Source of the DNA: Acidimicrobiia bacterium | Lineage (GTDB): Bacteria; Actinomycetota; Acidimicrobiia; Acidimicrobiales; AC-14 | Reading direction: 5' to 3' | Length of the DNA stretch: 64,000 bases | Assembly (NCBI GenBank): GCA_023265025.1 | Contig: JAHFUP010000004.1 | Location: 62,001 to 126,000 of the forward strand | Shown: positions 16,661 to 24,060 of the stretch, piece by piece | Numbering within the stretch: position 1 is the first letter of the stretch | Layout of the letters: each line of letters starts with the position of its first letter | Made by a program: the position numbers and the translations under genes | The notes under the pieces: model-generated | Database searches by the model: none | What the model was told of the DNA's origin: nothing | Seen by the model: only the letters and a program-made list of their open reading frames with translations

Positions 16661-18304
16661 ATGCGCTCCCACGTGGAGGTGCTGGCTCGAGCGGCTCGGG
16701 CCATCCACGGCACGGGTGAGATCGCCGACAAGCTGGCCTGGGTCACCGAGGAGGCCCGCGCCCTCACGTCGGCCTCGTTCGCGGCGTTCGTGGGGCTCGG
16801 CGACCGGGTCGACATGGTCGCCGCCGCCGGCGTACCGGTGGGCGAGATCGACCGCTTCGCCCGACCGGCGCTGGCCCGGCTGATCCGCGCCGACGCCGGC
16901 ACCGGCGTCGTGCTGCGCTCCGAGGATCTGTCCCTCGACCGGCGCCACCGCCGGTTCCTCCAACGCCTGGAGCTGCCGGTCGACGCCAGCTGCCTGGCCG
17001 TGCCCGTCATGGGCGGCCACGGCAACCCCCACGGCGCCCTCCTGCTCGTCCACCCCAAGCCCGACGTCTTCGACGCCGACGACGAGGCGTCGGCCGGCGC
17101 CCTGGCCGACCACCTCGGCGTCGCCCTCGACAACCTCCAGGCCATGGAGCGCCTCGCCGAGCTCCAGGCCGTCCAGCGCGAGATCGTCCACCAGCTCCAG
17201 GAGGCGGTGCAGCCGCCGGCGGTGGTGGCCGAAGCCGCCGAGCTGGGCGTGCACTACGTCTCGGCCGACCCGAGCTCCCCGACCGGGGGCGATCTCTACG
17301 ACTGGCTGGTCCTGCCCGACGGCGACCTCCACCTGGCCGTCGTCGACGTGATGGGCAAGGGCGTCGGGGCCACCAAGGAGGCGGTGAGCGTCTGCCACGC
17401 CCTGCGCCTGCTGACCCTCGACGGCTGCCCGATGGAGGACCTCGTTACCCGGGCCGACGCACTGACCACCGCCCAGAGCCCCGACCTCGTGGCCACTGTG
17501 CTCGTCGCCCGCTACCGGCCGGCCGACGGCCACGTCCGCCTGGCCGGCGGCGGCCACCCGCCGGCGCTCGTGGTGTCCGGCGACGGGGAGGCCCGCCAGG
17601 TCTACGCTCCCGGCATCCCGATCGGCTATCCCGGGGCGGGCACCACCCGGGTGGTCGAGCTGACGCTCGGCCGGGCCGACACGCTCATCCTCTACACCGA
17701 CGGGCTCATCGAGGCGACCAAGGACATCCTGGTCGGCCTCGAGCGGATCACCCGCGCCGCGAGCGAGACGGCGCAGTACCCCGCCCCCCACCTGGCCCGT
17801 GCCCTCGTCGAGCGATCGCTTTCCGGCGCCATGCGCCGCGACGACTCGCTGGCCCTCGTGCTGCGCCGGCGGGTCCCGCCCGGCTTCGAGTCGAGCCCAC
17901 CCCTCGGCGCCTTCGAGTACCGGTTCTCCCCGAGCCTGGCGACCGTCCCGCTGGCCCGTCACCTCCTGGGCGACTGGCTCGAGCACCTGGCCCTCGCCGA
18001 TGGCGAGCGCGAGGACCTCCTGCTGGTTGCCTCCGAGCTGTGCTCCAACGCAGTCCGCCACGCCAGCGGCAAGCCGGGGGCGCTCGCCATGCGGGCGTGG
18101 GCCGACGGCGACGCCCTCGTCATCGAAGTGGAGGACGACGGCGCCGGCATGGAGCTGACCCAGCGCATGGAGGACCCGGACCTGGAATCCGAGACCGGGC
18201 GGGGCGTCTACGTGGTGCGGGCGCTGACCGACGACCTCACCGTGCGGCGGGTCGAGGAGCGCACGGTCGTGCGGGCCGTACGCCGGGCCGTGCTGCCCGG
18301 CTAG
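16661..18304 (+). CDS. GAF-SpoIIE phosphatase with C-terminal HATPase (anti-sigma-like) domain
   Basis: Starting at ATG 16661, the 547-residue protein has a GAF domain (about 10-150), a PP2C/SpoIIE phosphatase domain (about 190-370) and a histidine-kinase-like ATPase domain (about 410-545). Metal-binding acids are visible in GGDLYDW, VVDVMGKG and LYTDGLIE. The ATPase part has the N-box ELCSNAVRHA and VEDDGAGM. This is the architecture of regulators in the partner-switching pathway: they dephosphorylate an anti-anti-sigma factor and may themselves act as an anti-sigma kinase. No anti-anti-sigma gene is nearby. An upstream in-frame TTG at 16625 is an alternative start. Confidence 0.88.
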   Translation: MRSHVEVLARAARAIHGTGEIADKLAWVTEEARALTSASFAAFVGLGDRVDMVAAAGVPVGEIDRFARPALARLIRADAGTGVVLRSEDLSLDRRHRRFLQRLELPVDASCLAVPVMGGHGNPHGALLLVHPKPDVFDADDEASAGALADHLGVALDNLQAMERLAELQAVQREIVHQLQEAVQPPAVVAEAAELGVHYVSADPSSPTGGDLYDWLVLPDGDLHLAVVDVMGKGVGATKEAVSVCHALRLLTLDGCPMEDLVTRADALTTAQSPDLVATVLVARYRPADGHVRLAGGGHPPALVVSGDGEARQVYAPGIPIGYPGAGTTRVVELTLGRADTLILYTDGLIEATKDILVGLERITRAASETAQYPAPHLARALVERSLSGAMRRDDSLALVLRRRVPPGFESSPPLGAFEYRFSPSLATVPLARHLLGDWLEHLALADGEREDLLLVASELCSNAVRHASGKPGALAMRAWADGDALVIEVEDDGAGMELTQRMEDPDLESETGRGVYVVRALTDDLTVRRVEERTVVRAVRRAVLPG

Positions 18305-18522
18305 TCCTCCAGCAGGTCGGGCGGCTCGATCGAGTCGACGGGCTCGATGACGTCCGCTTCCTCCCAGCCCTCCGGCGGGTCGGCCAGCAGGCCGCCGCCC
18401 TCACCGTCGCGGCCCGGCGGGATGTCGGTCGGCCCCACGTCGCCCACGATGTTGGGATCCTCGACGCCGACCCCGGTGCCCCGGAGGCGGTCGATGAGGC
18501 TTTCGCCCTCGTGCTCATCCAT
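18301..18522 (-). CDS. Small acidic hypothetical protein
   Basis: The 73-residue protein is acidic and glycine/proline-rich (VEDPNIVGDVGPTDIPPG). It has no hydrophobic segment and looks largely unstructured. Its stop overlaps the end of the convergent phosphatase gene by 4 bases (CTAG). Its start is 52 bases from the 5' arm of the retron RNA and it is divergent from the retron. Codon composition supports a real gene; no function is recognised. Confidence 0.5.
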   Translation of the reverse strand: MDEHEGESLIDRLRGTGVGVEDPNIVGDVGPTDIPPGRDGEGGGLLADPPEGWEEADVIEPVDSIEPPDLLED

Positions 18523-18574
18523 GGGTGGATCCTACCCTCGGGCGGCCTCCGTGAAGGCGGCCGGTAGGGTTCCC

Positions 18575-18760
18575 TGTCGGTGCAGCTGCGGCGACGCGAG
18601 ACCTGTCCGGACCGCCTTCGGGCGGCGCCGGCACGCTCCGGGGCTACCCCGGGGACATCGCCCTACCCGGGCATCTCGTCGCATGCGCCTGAGCCCGCCT
18701 CATGGCGGGCCACCGCGCACACACCACGGGGACCAGTCGCGGCCCGCAGCTGCACGACAC
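18575..18760 (+). ncRNA. Predicted retron msr-msd RNA with a1/a2 inverted repeat
   Basis: A long inverted repeat frames this RNA. The 12-base perfect core GTGCAGCTGCGG (18580-18591) pairs with CCGCAGCTGCAC (18744-18755). Four further pairs follow outside a bulged G, and about six pairs inside a small internal loop, so 18575-18599 pairs with 18737-18759. Inside lie a CCGCC-TTCG-GGCGG hairpin (18612-18625, extended to 18607-18631), an 8-pair hairpin with a 3-base loop (18636-18654), and a hairpin GCCCGCC-TCAT-GGCGGGC (18693-18710) extended by TGCGC/GCGCA (18684-18688/18715-18719). This matches the msr-msd layout: a1, short stems, msd stem, a2 just before the RT. The exact ends and branching G are not determined. 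Confidence 0.8.
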
Positions 18761-18761
18761 C

Positions 18762-20126
18762 GTGACCTATGAGCGACCGGAGGTCGTCGTCGCCAGGGGG
18801 CTGGCCCACGCCTTTCTCGCCGGCGAGTGGGACCCCCCGGCCATGACGGTCCGGGGCCAGGCGGCGGTCGGCCGGCGCCGGGTGTGGCTTCGCGACCTCG
18901 CCCTGGCCGCCCGCCACGAGTACCCCGAGGCGCCCCGCGACCGTCCCCGTGAGCTGACCTCGTTCCTGGCCGCCTGCCCGCCCCTGACAGGCGCCTTCGC
19001 CGCCGCGGTCCGGGCCGGCGAGGGTCCGCCGGCTGTGCAGCGGTGGTTCGTCGCCGAGACGGCGATGGGGCCGGCGCCGTGGCCGGTCGCCCCCCTGCAC
19101 ACCGTCGCCGACCTCCAGGACCTCCTCGGCATGTCGACGGCCACCCTGGCCTGGTTCGCCGACACCAAGCGGCTGGAGCGATCGGTGGCCGACGAGCGAC
19201 TGCGCCACTACCGGTACCGGTGGATCCCGAAGCGCAACGGGGGCGCCCGCCTCATCGAGCAGCCGAAGCCGGTGCTCAAGCACGTCCAGCGCGTCCTCCT
19301 GCGGGAGATCGTCGAACGGGTGCCCGTGCACCCGGCCGCCCACGGCTTCCGCCGGGGCCGGTCGGCCCTGACCCACGCCGGCGGCCACGTCCAGAAGAGG
19401 GTCGTGATCCGCCTCGACCTGGAGGACTACTTCGCCTCCGTCGCGGCCGGGCGGGTCTATGGGATCTTCCGCCGCTGCGGCTACCCGGAGCCGGTGGCCC
19501 ACATGCTCACCGCCCTCGTGACCAACTCGGTGCCGGCCACGGTCCGGGCCGCCGCGGTCCCGCCCGAGTCGGCCGAGCGACGCCCCGCCTTCCGCCGGCT
19601 GGGGGTCCACCTGGCCCACCCCCACCTGCCGCAGGGGGCGCCGACGTCGCCGGCGCTGGCCAACCTGGCCGCGTTCGGGCTCGACCGCCGGCTCGCCGGC
19701 CTGGCCACGGCCGCAGGGCTGACGTACTCGCGCTACGCCGACGACCTGGCGTTCTCGTCCTCGGCAGCCCTGGCGACGCCGGCCACCAACCGGCTGGTCG
19801 ACAACGTCACCGCCATCGCCGGCGAGGGGGGTTTCCGGGTCAATCCGTGGAAGACGTCGGTGCAGCGGGCCGGCCGGCGCCAGTGGCTGGCCGGCGTGAT
19901 CGTGAACGAGCGACCGAACGTCGAGCGCCGGGAGTACGACCTCCTCAAGGCGACCCTTCACAACGCGGTGCGCCACGGGCCGGCGGGACAGAACCGGGCC
20001 GGCCATCCGGCGTTCCGCGAGCACCTGCGGGGGCGGATCGCATGGGTCGACCACCTGAACCCGGCGCGGGGCGAGCGCCTTCTTGCCACCTTCGCCCGGA
20101 TCGACTGGGACGACGACGAGCGATGA
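18762..20126 (+). CDS. Retron-type reverse transcriptase
   Basis: Starting at GTG 18762, right after the a2 arm, the RT is 454 residues. Core motifs: R217-L-D-L-E-D-Y-F (domain 3, catalytic Asp), LPQGAPTSP from 289, catalytic YADD at 325-328, and LAGVIVNE at 376 where classical retrons have VTG. The retron NAxxH motif is replaced by HAGGH near 205. About 140 residues precede the RT core (including ARGLAHAFLAGEW and WFAD), recalling the N-terminal extension of myxobacterial Mx162-type retron RTs. No maturase, HNH or integrase domain is present, so it is not a group II intron. An in-frame ATG at 18702 would translate through the RNA and is less likely. Confidence 0.9.
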   Translation: MTYERPEVVVARGLAHAFLAGEWDPPAMTVRGQAAVGRRRVWLRDLALAARHEYPEAPRDRPRELTSFLAACPPLTGAFAAAVRAGEGPPAVQRWFVAETAMGPAPWPVAPLHTVADLQDLLGMSTATLAWFADTKRLERSVADERLRHYRYRWIPKRNGGARLIEQPKPVLKHVQRVLLREIVERVPVHPAAHGFRRGRSALTHAGGHVQKRVVIRLDLEDYFASVAAGRVYGIFRRCGYPEPVAHMLTALVTNSVPATVRAAAVPPESAERRPAFRRLGVHLAHPHLPQGAPTSPALANLAAFGLDRRLAGLATAAGLTYSRYADDLAFSSSAALATPATNRLVDNVTAIAGEGGFRVNPWKTSVQRAGRRQWLAGVIVNERPNVERREYDLLKATLHNAVRHGPAGQNRAGHPAFREHLRGRIAWVDHLNPARGERLLATFARIDWDDDER

Positions 20127-20133
20127 TGGGCCC

Positions 20134-20553
20134 ATGGGCGCGTGGGGCACCGGCATGTTCGACAACGACGACGCCGCCGACTGGGCCTACGAGCTCGACG
20201 AGGCCGTCGACCTGACGCCCGTCCGGGAGGCGCTGGCCGCCGCCACGGACGGCGACGGCTACCTCGAACGACCCGAAGGGGCGTGTGCCGTCGCCGCCGC
20301 CGCGGTCCTGGCCGCCACCTTCGACGGGGACCTGCGGGGCCTGCCGGAACGGGTCGGCGAGTGGGTCGACGGCCAACCCGGGACCTCAACGACGGGCGAC
20401 GCCCGGCTCGCCCTCGACGCCCTGGTCCGGGTGATCAGCGAGGACTCGGAGCTGGCGGAGCTGTGGCGGGACTCGCCTGACGCCGCCGAATGGGCGCAAG
20501 GGATCGAGAGGCTGGGCCGGCGCCTGGAGGCATCTCTCGGCGGCGAGGAGTAG
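20134..20553 (+). CDS. DUF4259 protein, possible retron effector or accessory
   Basis: The 139-residue protein begins MGAWGTGMFDNDDAADWAYE, the hallmark start of DUF4259. It is acidic and helical, without catalytic signature or membrane helix. The ATG is 7 bases after the RT stop, so the two genes are very probably cotranscribed. DUF4259 proteins have no known activity. In retrons the third component is usually an effector toxin; this neighbour is the only candidate downstream (inference). It may equally be an unrelated gene that shares the transcript. Confidence 0.75.
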   Translation: MGAWGTGMFDNDDAADWAYELDEAVDLTPVREALAAATDGDGYLERPEGACAVAAAAVLAATFDGDLRGLPERVGEWVDGQPGTSTTGDARLALDALVRVISEDSELAELWRDSPDAAEWAQGIERLGRRLEASLGGEE

Positions 20554-20587
20554 CTCAGGTCGGGGGCTTCCGCGCCGAAGAAGAAGG

Positions 20588-22054
20588 GTGCGGAAGATCG
20601 GCGGTGGACGGTGGAATGGTGTGGCACGGCTGGGATTCGTGGCGGTCGCCACGCTCAGCCTCGGCGTAGCGGGGGTGTCACCGCCTTCGGCGATGGCGAC
20701 GCCGGCCGAATGGTCCCAGTTCCGCGGCGGTCCGACCCGCCAGGGATCGGACCAGCCGTCAACTATCACCCCGGCCAACGTGTCCACGCTGCCGACACTG
20801 TCGACGGCCTGGCACGCGGACATTGGATCCGTGATCTCGTCGCCGGCGGTCGTGGGCGGCGTGGTCTACGTCGGCGCCAATCAAAGCCTCTACGCGTTCC
20901 CGACGATCTGCTCGATAGAGCCGAGCTGCGAGCCCCTATGGACTGGACCCACCGCCGGGGGCATCCCCTCGTCGCTTGCCGTCGCCGGCGGGATCGCCTA
21001 CGTGGGCTCCCTCGATCACAAGCTCTACGCGTTCGACGCGGCGGGGACCCAAGGTTGTTCCGGAACGCCGAAGCTCTGCACGCCGCTCTGGACCGCTGAG
21101 ACGGGCAATGGAGTGAACTCCTCGCCAGTCGTCGCCGGCGGCCGCGTCTACGTCGGCTCCGACGACCACAAGCTGTACGCCTTCGACGCCGCCGGCGTCA
21201 CCAACTGCGGCGGCGTGCCCAAGACCTGCGCGGCCCTGTGGACGGCACTGACGGGAGACCTGGTCTATTCGACCCCGGCGGTCTCCGGAGGCGTCGTGTA
21301 CGTCGGATCCGACGACGGCAACCTCTCCGCGTTCGACGCCGCCGGCGTGACGGGCTGCGCCGGCACCCCGACCACCTGTGCGCCGTTGTGGTCGGCGCCG
21401 ACGGGGGCGTTTGCGTCGGCGTCACCCGCCGTCACCAACGGCGTGGTCTACATGGGTTCGAACGGCGGGCTGAAGGCCTACGACGCGGGCGGAGCGATCA
21501 ACTGCACCGGCAGCCCGAAGGTGTGCGCCCCGCTGTGGAGTGCGGCGACCGGCCCGTTCTTCGCCTCGCCCGCGGTCGACGGCGGTGTTGTCTACGTCTC
21601 CGCCTTCGACCGGAAGCTCTACGCCTTCGACGCCACGGGCACATCCGGATGCTCGGGCATGCCCAAGGTATGCGGGCCGCTCTGGACCGCCGTCATCTCG
21701 TCGGCGGTGGACGCCATCAGCATCTCATCGCCGGTGGTCACCAACGGGCTGGTGTTCGCGGGCACCGGATACGGGGATCACTTCGTCCGGGCCTTCGACG
21801 CGACGGGAGTCACGAACTGCGGCGGTACACCGAAGGTGTGTACGCCACTTGGAACGGTGACACCACCGGCTCTGTCCGCTCGTCGCCGGCGGTGGCCGGC
21901 GACTACCTCTACGTTGGCACCGACGGATTCGGACTCAAGGCGTTCGGTCTCCCGGTCTCGCCCGTCGGCGCATTCCACGCCGTCGGTCCATTCCGCACCT
22001 TCGACACCCGGGCGGAGGGTGGGCCGCTGGCGCCCGGCGAGACCCGGTCGCTGA
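20588..22054 (+). CDS. Secreted PQQ-repeat beta-propeller protein, N-terminal part (frameshifted)
   Basis: From GTG 20588 a signal peptide of about 38 residues (cut near SAMATPA) leads into about seven repeats of the type VYVGSDDHKLYAFDAAG-x-PK-x-C-x-PLW. This is a PQQ/WD40-like beta-propeller, each blade carrying a Cys pair. The coding pattern holds to about 21849; after that this frame turns into Arg/Ser-rich nonsense until the stop at 22054. One base seems lost in 'CCACTTGGAAC' (expected CTn-TGG, as in the other blades ending PLW). The +1 frame continues the same protein to 23064, giving 826 codons when repaired. A surface or secreted structural protein is likely. Confidence 0.7.
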   Translation: MRKIGGGRWNGVARLGFVAVATLSLGVAGVSPPSAMATPAEWSQFRGGPTRQGSDQPSTITPANVSTLPTLSTAWHADIGSVISSPAVVGGVVYVGANQSLYAFPTICSIEPSCEPLWTGPTAGGIPSSLAVAGGIAYVGSLDHKLYAFDAAGTQGCSGTPKLCTPLWTAETGNGVNSSPVVAGGRVYVGSDDHKLYAFDAAGVTNCGGVPKTCAALWTALTGDLVYSTPAVSGGVVYVGSDDGNLSAFDAAGVTGCAGTPTTCAPLWSAPTGAFASASPAVTNGVVYMGSNGGLKAYDAGGAINCTGSPKVCAPLWSAATGPFFASPAVDGGVVYVSAFDRKLYAFDATGTSGCSGMPKVCGPLWTAVISSAVDAISISSPVVTNGLVFAGTGYGDHFVRAFDATGVTNCGGTPKVCTPLGTVTPPALSARRRRWPATTSTLAPTDSDSRRSVSRSRPSAHSTPSVHSAPSTPGRRVGRWRPARPGR

Positions 22055-23064
22055 CGCTCGCCGGCCGCGGCGCGCTGCCGGCGAGCGGCATGTCGTCGGT
22101 GGTGCTCAACGTGGCGGTGACCGAGCCGTCCGCCGGCGGCTGGCTGACGGTCTATCCCTCCGGCACCGCCCGTCCGCTGGCCTCCAGCATCAACTTCGCG
22201 CCCGGCCAGACGCTGTCGAACAACGTGGTGGCCAAGCTCGGATCCAACGGCGCCATCGACATTTACAATCCCGCGGGCGCCACGCACGTGGTGGTCGACG
22301 TCGAGGGCTGGTTCGGGATCGAGGGCACGGAGCCCGGATCCCACTACACCCCGGTGGTGCCATCCCGCATCCTCGACACCCGCTTGACCGCCGGCCCCTC
22401 GGCCAGCGGGGCGACGCTGTCGCTCCCCGTCGCCGGCCACGGCGGCGTGCCGGCCGAGCAGGCCATCGCCGTGGTGCTCAACGTGGCCGTGACCCAGCCC
22501 AGTACCGGCGGGTACCTGACGGTGTACCCGTCCGGCGACTCCCGGCCCATCGCCTCCAGCATCAACTTCGGCCCCGGTCAGACCGTCTCCAACAAGGTGG
22601 TCGTCGGGCTCCAGAACGACTGGGGCGTCGACATCTTCAACGCGTTGGGCGACACCCACGTGGTCGTCGACGTGGAGGGCTGGTTCGGCTTCCCCGGCTC
22701 CGCTCCCGGCGTGCCGTATCACCCCCTCAGCCCGGCGCGGGTCCTCGACACCCGGACCACGGCCGCCATCGGTCCCGACGGCACGCTGTCGCTGGTGCTG
22801 ACCGGCGCCGGCGGCGTCCCCGCCACCGGGGTGACCGCCGTCGTCCTGAACGTCGCCGTGACCCAGCCGACGACGTACGGCTACCTCACCGTCTACCCCT
22901 CTGGCGAGGCCCGGCCGCTGGCGTCGAGCATCAACTTCGCCCCCGGCGAAACCATCTCCAACGGGGTTGTCGCCAAGGTCGGTGCCGACGGGCGCATCAA
23001 CATCTACAACCCCGCCGGCAACACCCACGTGGTCGTCGACGTCCAGGGGTTGTTCGGGGTCTGA
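21838..23064 (+). CDS. PQQ-repeat protein, C-terminal part with three VVVDVEGWFG repeats
   Basis: This is the downstream reading frame of the preceding gene, after the single-base lesion near 21849. It completes the last blade (SSPAVAGDYLYVGTDGFGLKAF), then carries three repeats of about 115 residues. Each has RxxDTR, VVLNVAVTxP, GYLTVYPSG, ASSINFxPGQT, NxVVxKxG and THVVVDVEGWFG. This module is common in secreted proteins of Acidimicrobiia and other actinobacteria, of unknown function. A GTG at 21838 could be mistaken for a start. It is best read together with the N-terminal half; the frameshift may be genuine decay or a sequence error. Confidence 0.65.
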   Translation: MYATWNGDTTGSVRSSPAVAGDYLYVGTDGFGLKAFGLPVSPVGAFHAVGPFRTFDTRAEGGPLAPGETRSLTLAGRGALPASGMSSVVLNVAVTEPSAGGWLTVYPSGTARPLASSINFAPGQTLSNNVVAKLGSNGAIDIYNPAGATHVVVDVEGWFGIEGTEPGSHYTPVVPSRILDTRLTAGPSASGATLSLPVAGHGGVPAEQAIAVVLNVAVTQPSTGGYLTVYPSGDSRPIASSINFGPGQTVSNKVVVGLQNDWGVDIFNALGDTHVVVDVEGWFGFPGSAPGVPYHPLSPARVLDTRTTAAIGPDGTLSLVLTGAGGVPATGVTAVVLNVAVTQPTTYGYLTVYPSGEARPLASSINFAPGETISNGVVAKVGADGRINIYNPAGNTHVVVDVQGLFGV

Positions 23065-23093
23065 TCGGCATCGCCGGTGGGTAGCACTCCCTT

Positions 23094-24029
23094 ATGGCCA
23101 GAGCGATTTGGAGCGGTTCGATCAGCTTCGGGCTGGTCAGCGTGCCGGTGAAGGCGTACTCCGCGGTGCGCGACCACAGCGTCCACTTCAACCAGTTGGA
23201 GAAGGGGACGGGGGCCCGGATCAACTACCAGAAGGTGTCCGACAAGACGGGCAAGGAGGTCAGTGGCGGCGACATCGAGTCGGGCTACGAGGTCTCCTCC
23301 GGCAAGTACGTGGTGGTGGACGACAAGGAGCTCGAGGAGCTGCGGCCCCGCACGTCGCGGACCATCGACATCGCCGACTTCGTCGAGCTGTCGGAGATCG
23401 ACCCGATCTACTACGAGCGCACTTACTGGCTGGGGCCGGACGGCGAGGCCGCCGTCCGCCCGTACCGGCTCCTCGTGGCGGCCATGGAGGCGGAGGGCAA
23501 GGCCGGCATCGGCACGGTCGTGATGCGGAAGAAGCAGTACCTCGGGGCCATCCGCCCGCTCGACGGGGCGCTGGCCATGTCGACCATGCGCTTCGCCGAC
23601 GAAGTGGTGCCGCAGTCCGACGTCGACGCCCTCCCCAAGAAGGGCGCCAAGCCGGAGCCCAATGAGCTGAAGCTCGCCTCGCAGATCATCGGCTCGCTGG
23701 CCACGGACTGGGACCCCAAGCGCTACCACGACACCTACACCGAGGAGCTCAAGAGCCTCATCGAGGCCAAGGCCAAGGGCAAGACGATCGTGGTGGAGGG
23801 GGAAGCGCCGGCGGAGGCCACTGTCGTCGACCTGATGCAGGCACTGGAGGCCAGCCTGGCTGCGGCCCGCAAGGGTGGCGGCCGCAAGCTGGCATCGGAG
23901 GTGGCCAAGGTCGCCGACCAGCTCGCCGCCGAGGCGGACGACGATGCCGCCAAGAAGGCGCCGGCCGGGAAGAAGTCCTCCACAAAGAGGAAGCCGGCGA
24001 CCAAGGCGCCGGCCCGCAAGAGCGCCTGA
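23094..24029 (+). CDS. ku: Non-homologous end-joining protein Ku
   Basis: The 311-residue protein starts MARAIWSGSISFGLVSVPVK, the universal bacterial Ku N-terminus. It has the Ku core (HFNQLEKGTGARINYQKV, DIADFVELSEIDPIYYERTY). The last 60 residues form a Lys/Ala-rich tail like those that modulate DNA binding and threading in actinobacterial Ku. As a homodimer it binds double-strand ends and recruits ligase LigD. No ligD is beside it. ATG start at 23094, 29 bases after the previous stop. Confidence 0.95.
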   Translation: MARAIWSGSISFGLVSVPVKAYSAVRDHSVHFNQLEKGTGARINYQKVSDKTGKEVSGGDIESGYEVSSGKYVVVDDKELEELRPRTSRTIDIADFVELSEIDPIYYERTYWLGPDGEAAVRPYRLLVAAMEAEGKAGIGTVVMRKKQYLGAIRPLDGALAMSTMRFADEVVPQSDVDALPKKGAKPEPNELKLASQIIGSLATDWDPKRYHDTYTEELKSLIEAKAKGKTIVVEGEAPAEATVVDLMQALEASLAAARKGGGRKLASEVAKVADQLAAEADDDAAKKAPAGKKSSTKRKPATKAPARKSA

Positions 24030-24060
24030 CCGCCTGTCCCCGCCGTGACAGGGTGGGGCG

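Noticed and set aside
16133-18061. A 642-codon minus-strand frame opposite the SpoIIE phosphatase
   Set aside because: Antisense to GAF and PP2C motifs; no family signature and composition of a shadow frame.
18762-20126. RT as part of a group II intron or diversity-generating retroelement
   Set aside because: No maturase/X domain, HNH domain, intron domain V, or template/variable repeat was seen. The LPQGAPTSP motif and upstream msr-msd-like RNA fit a retron.
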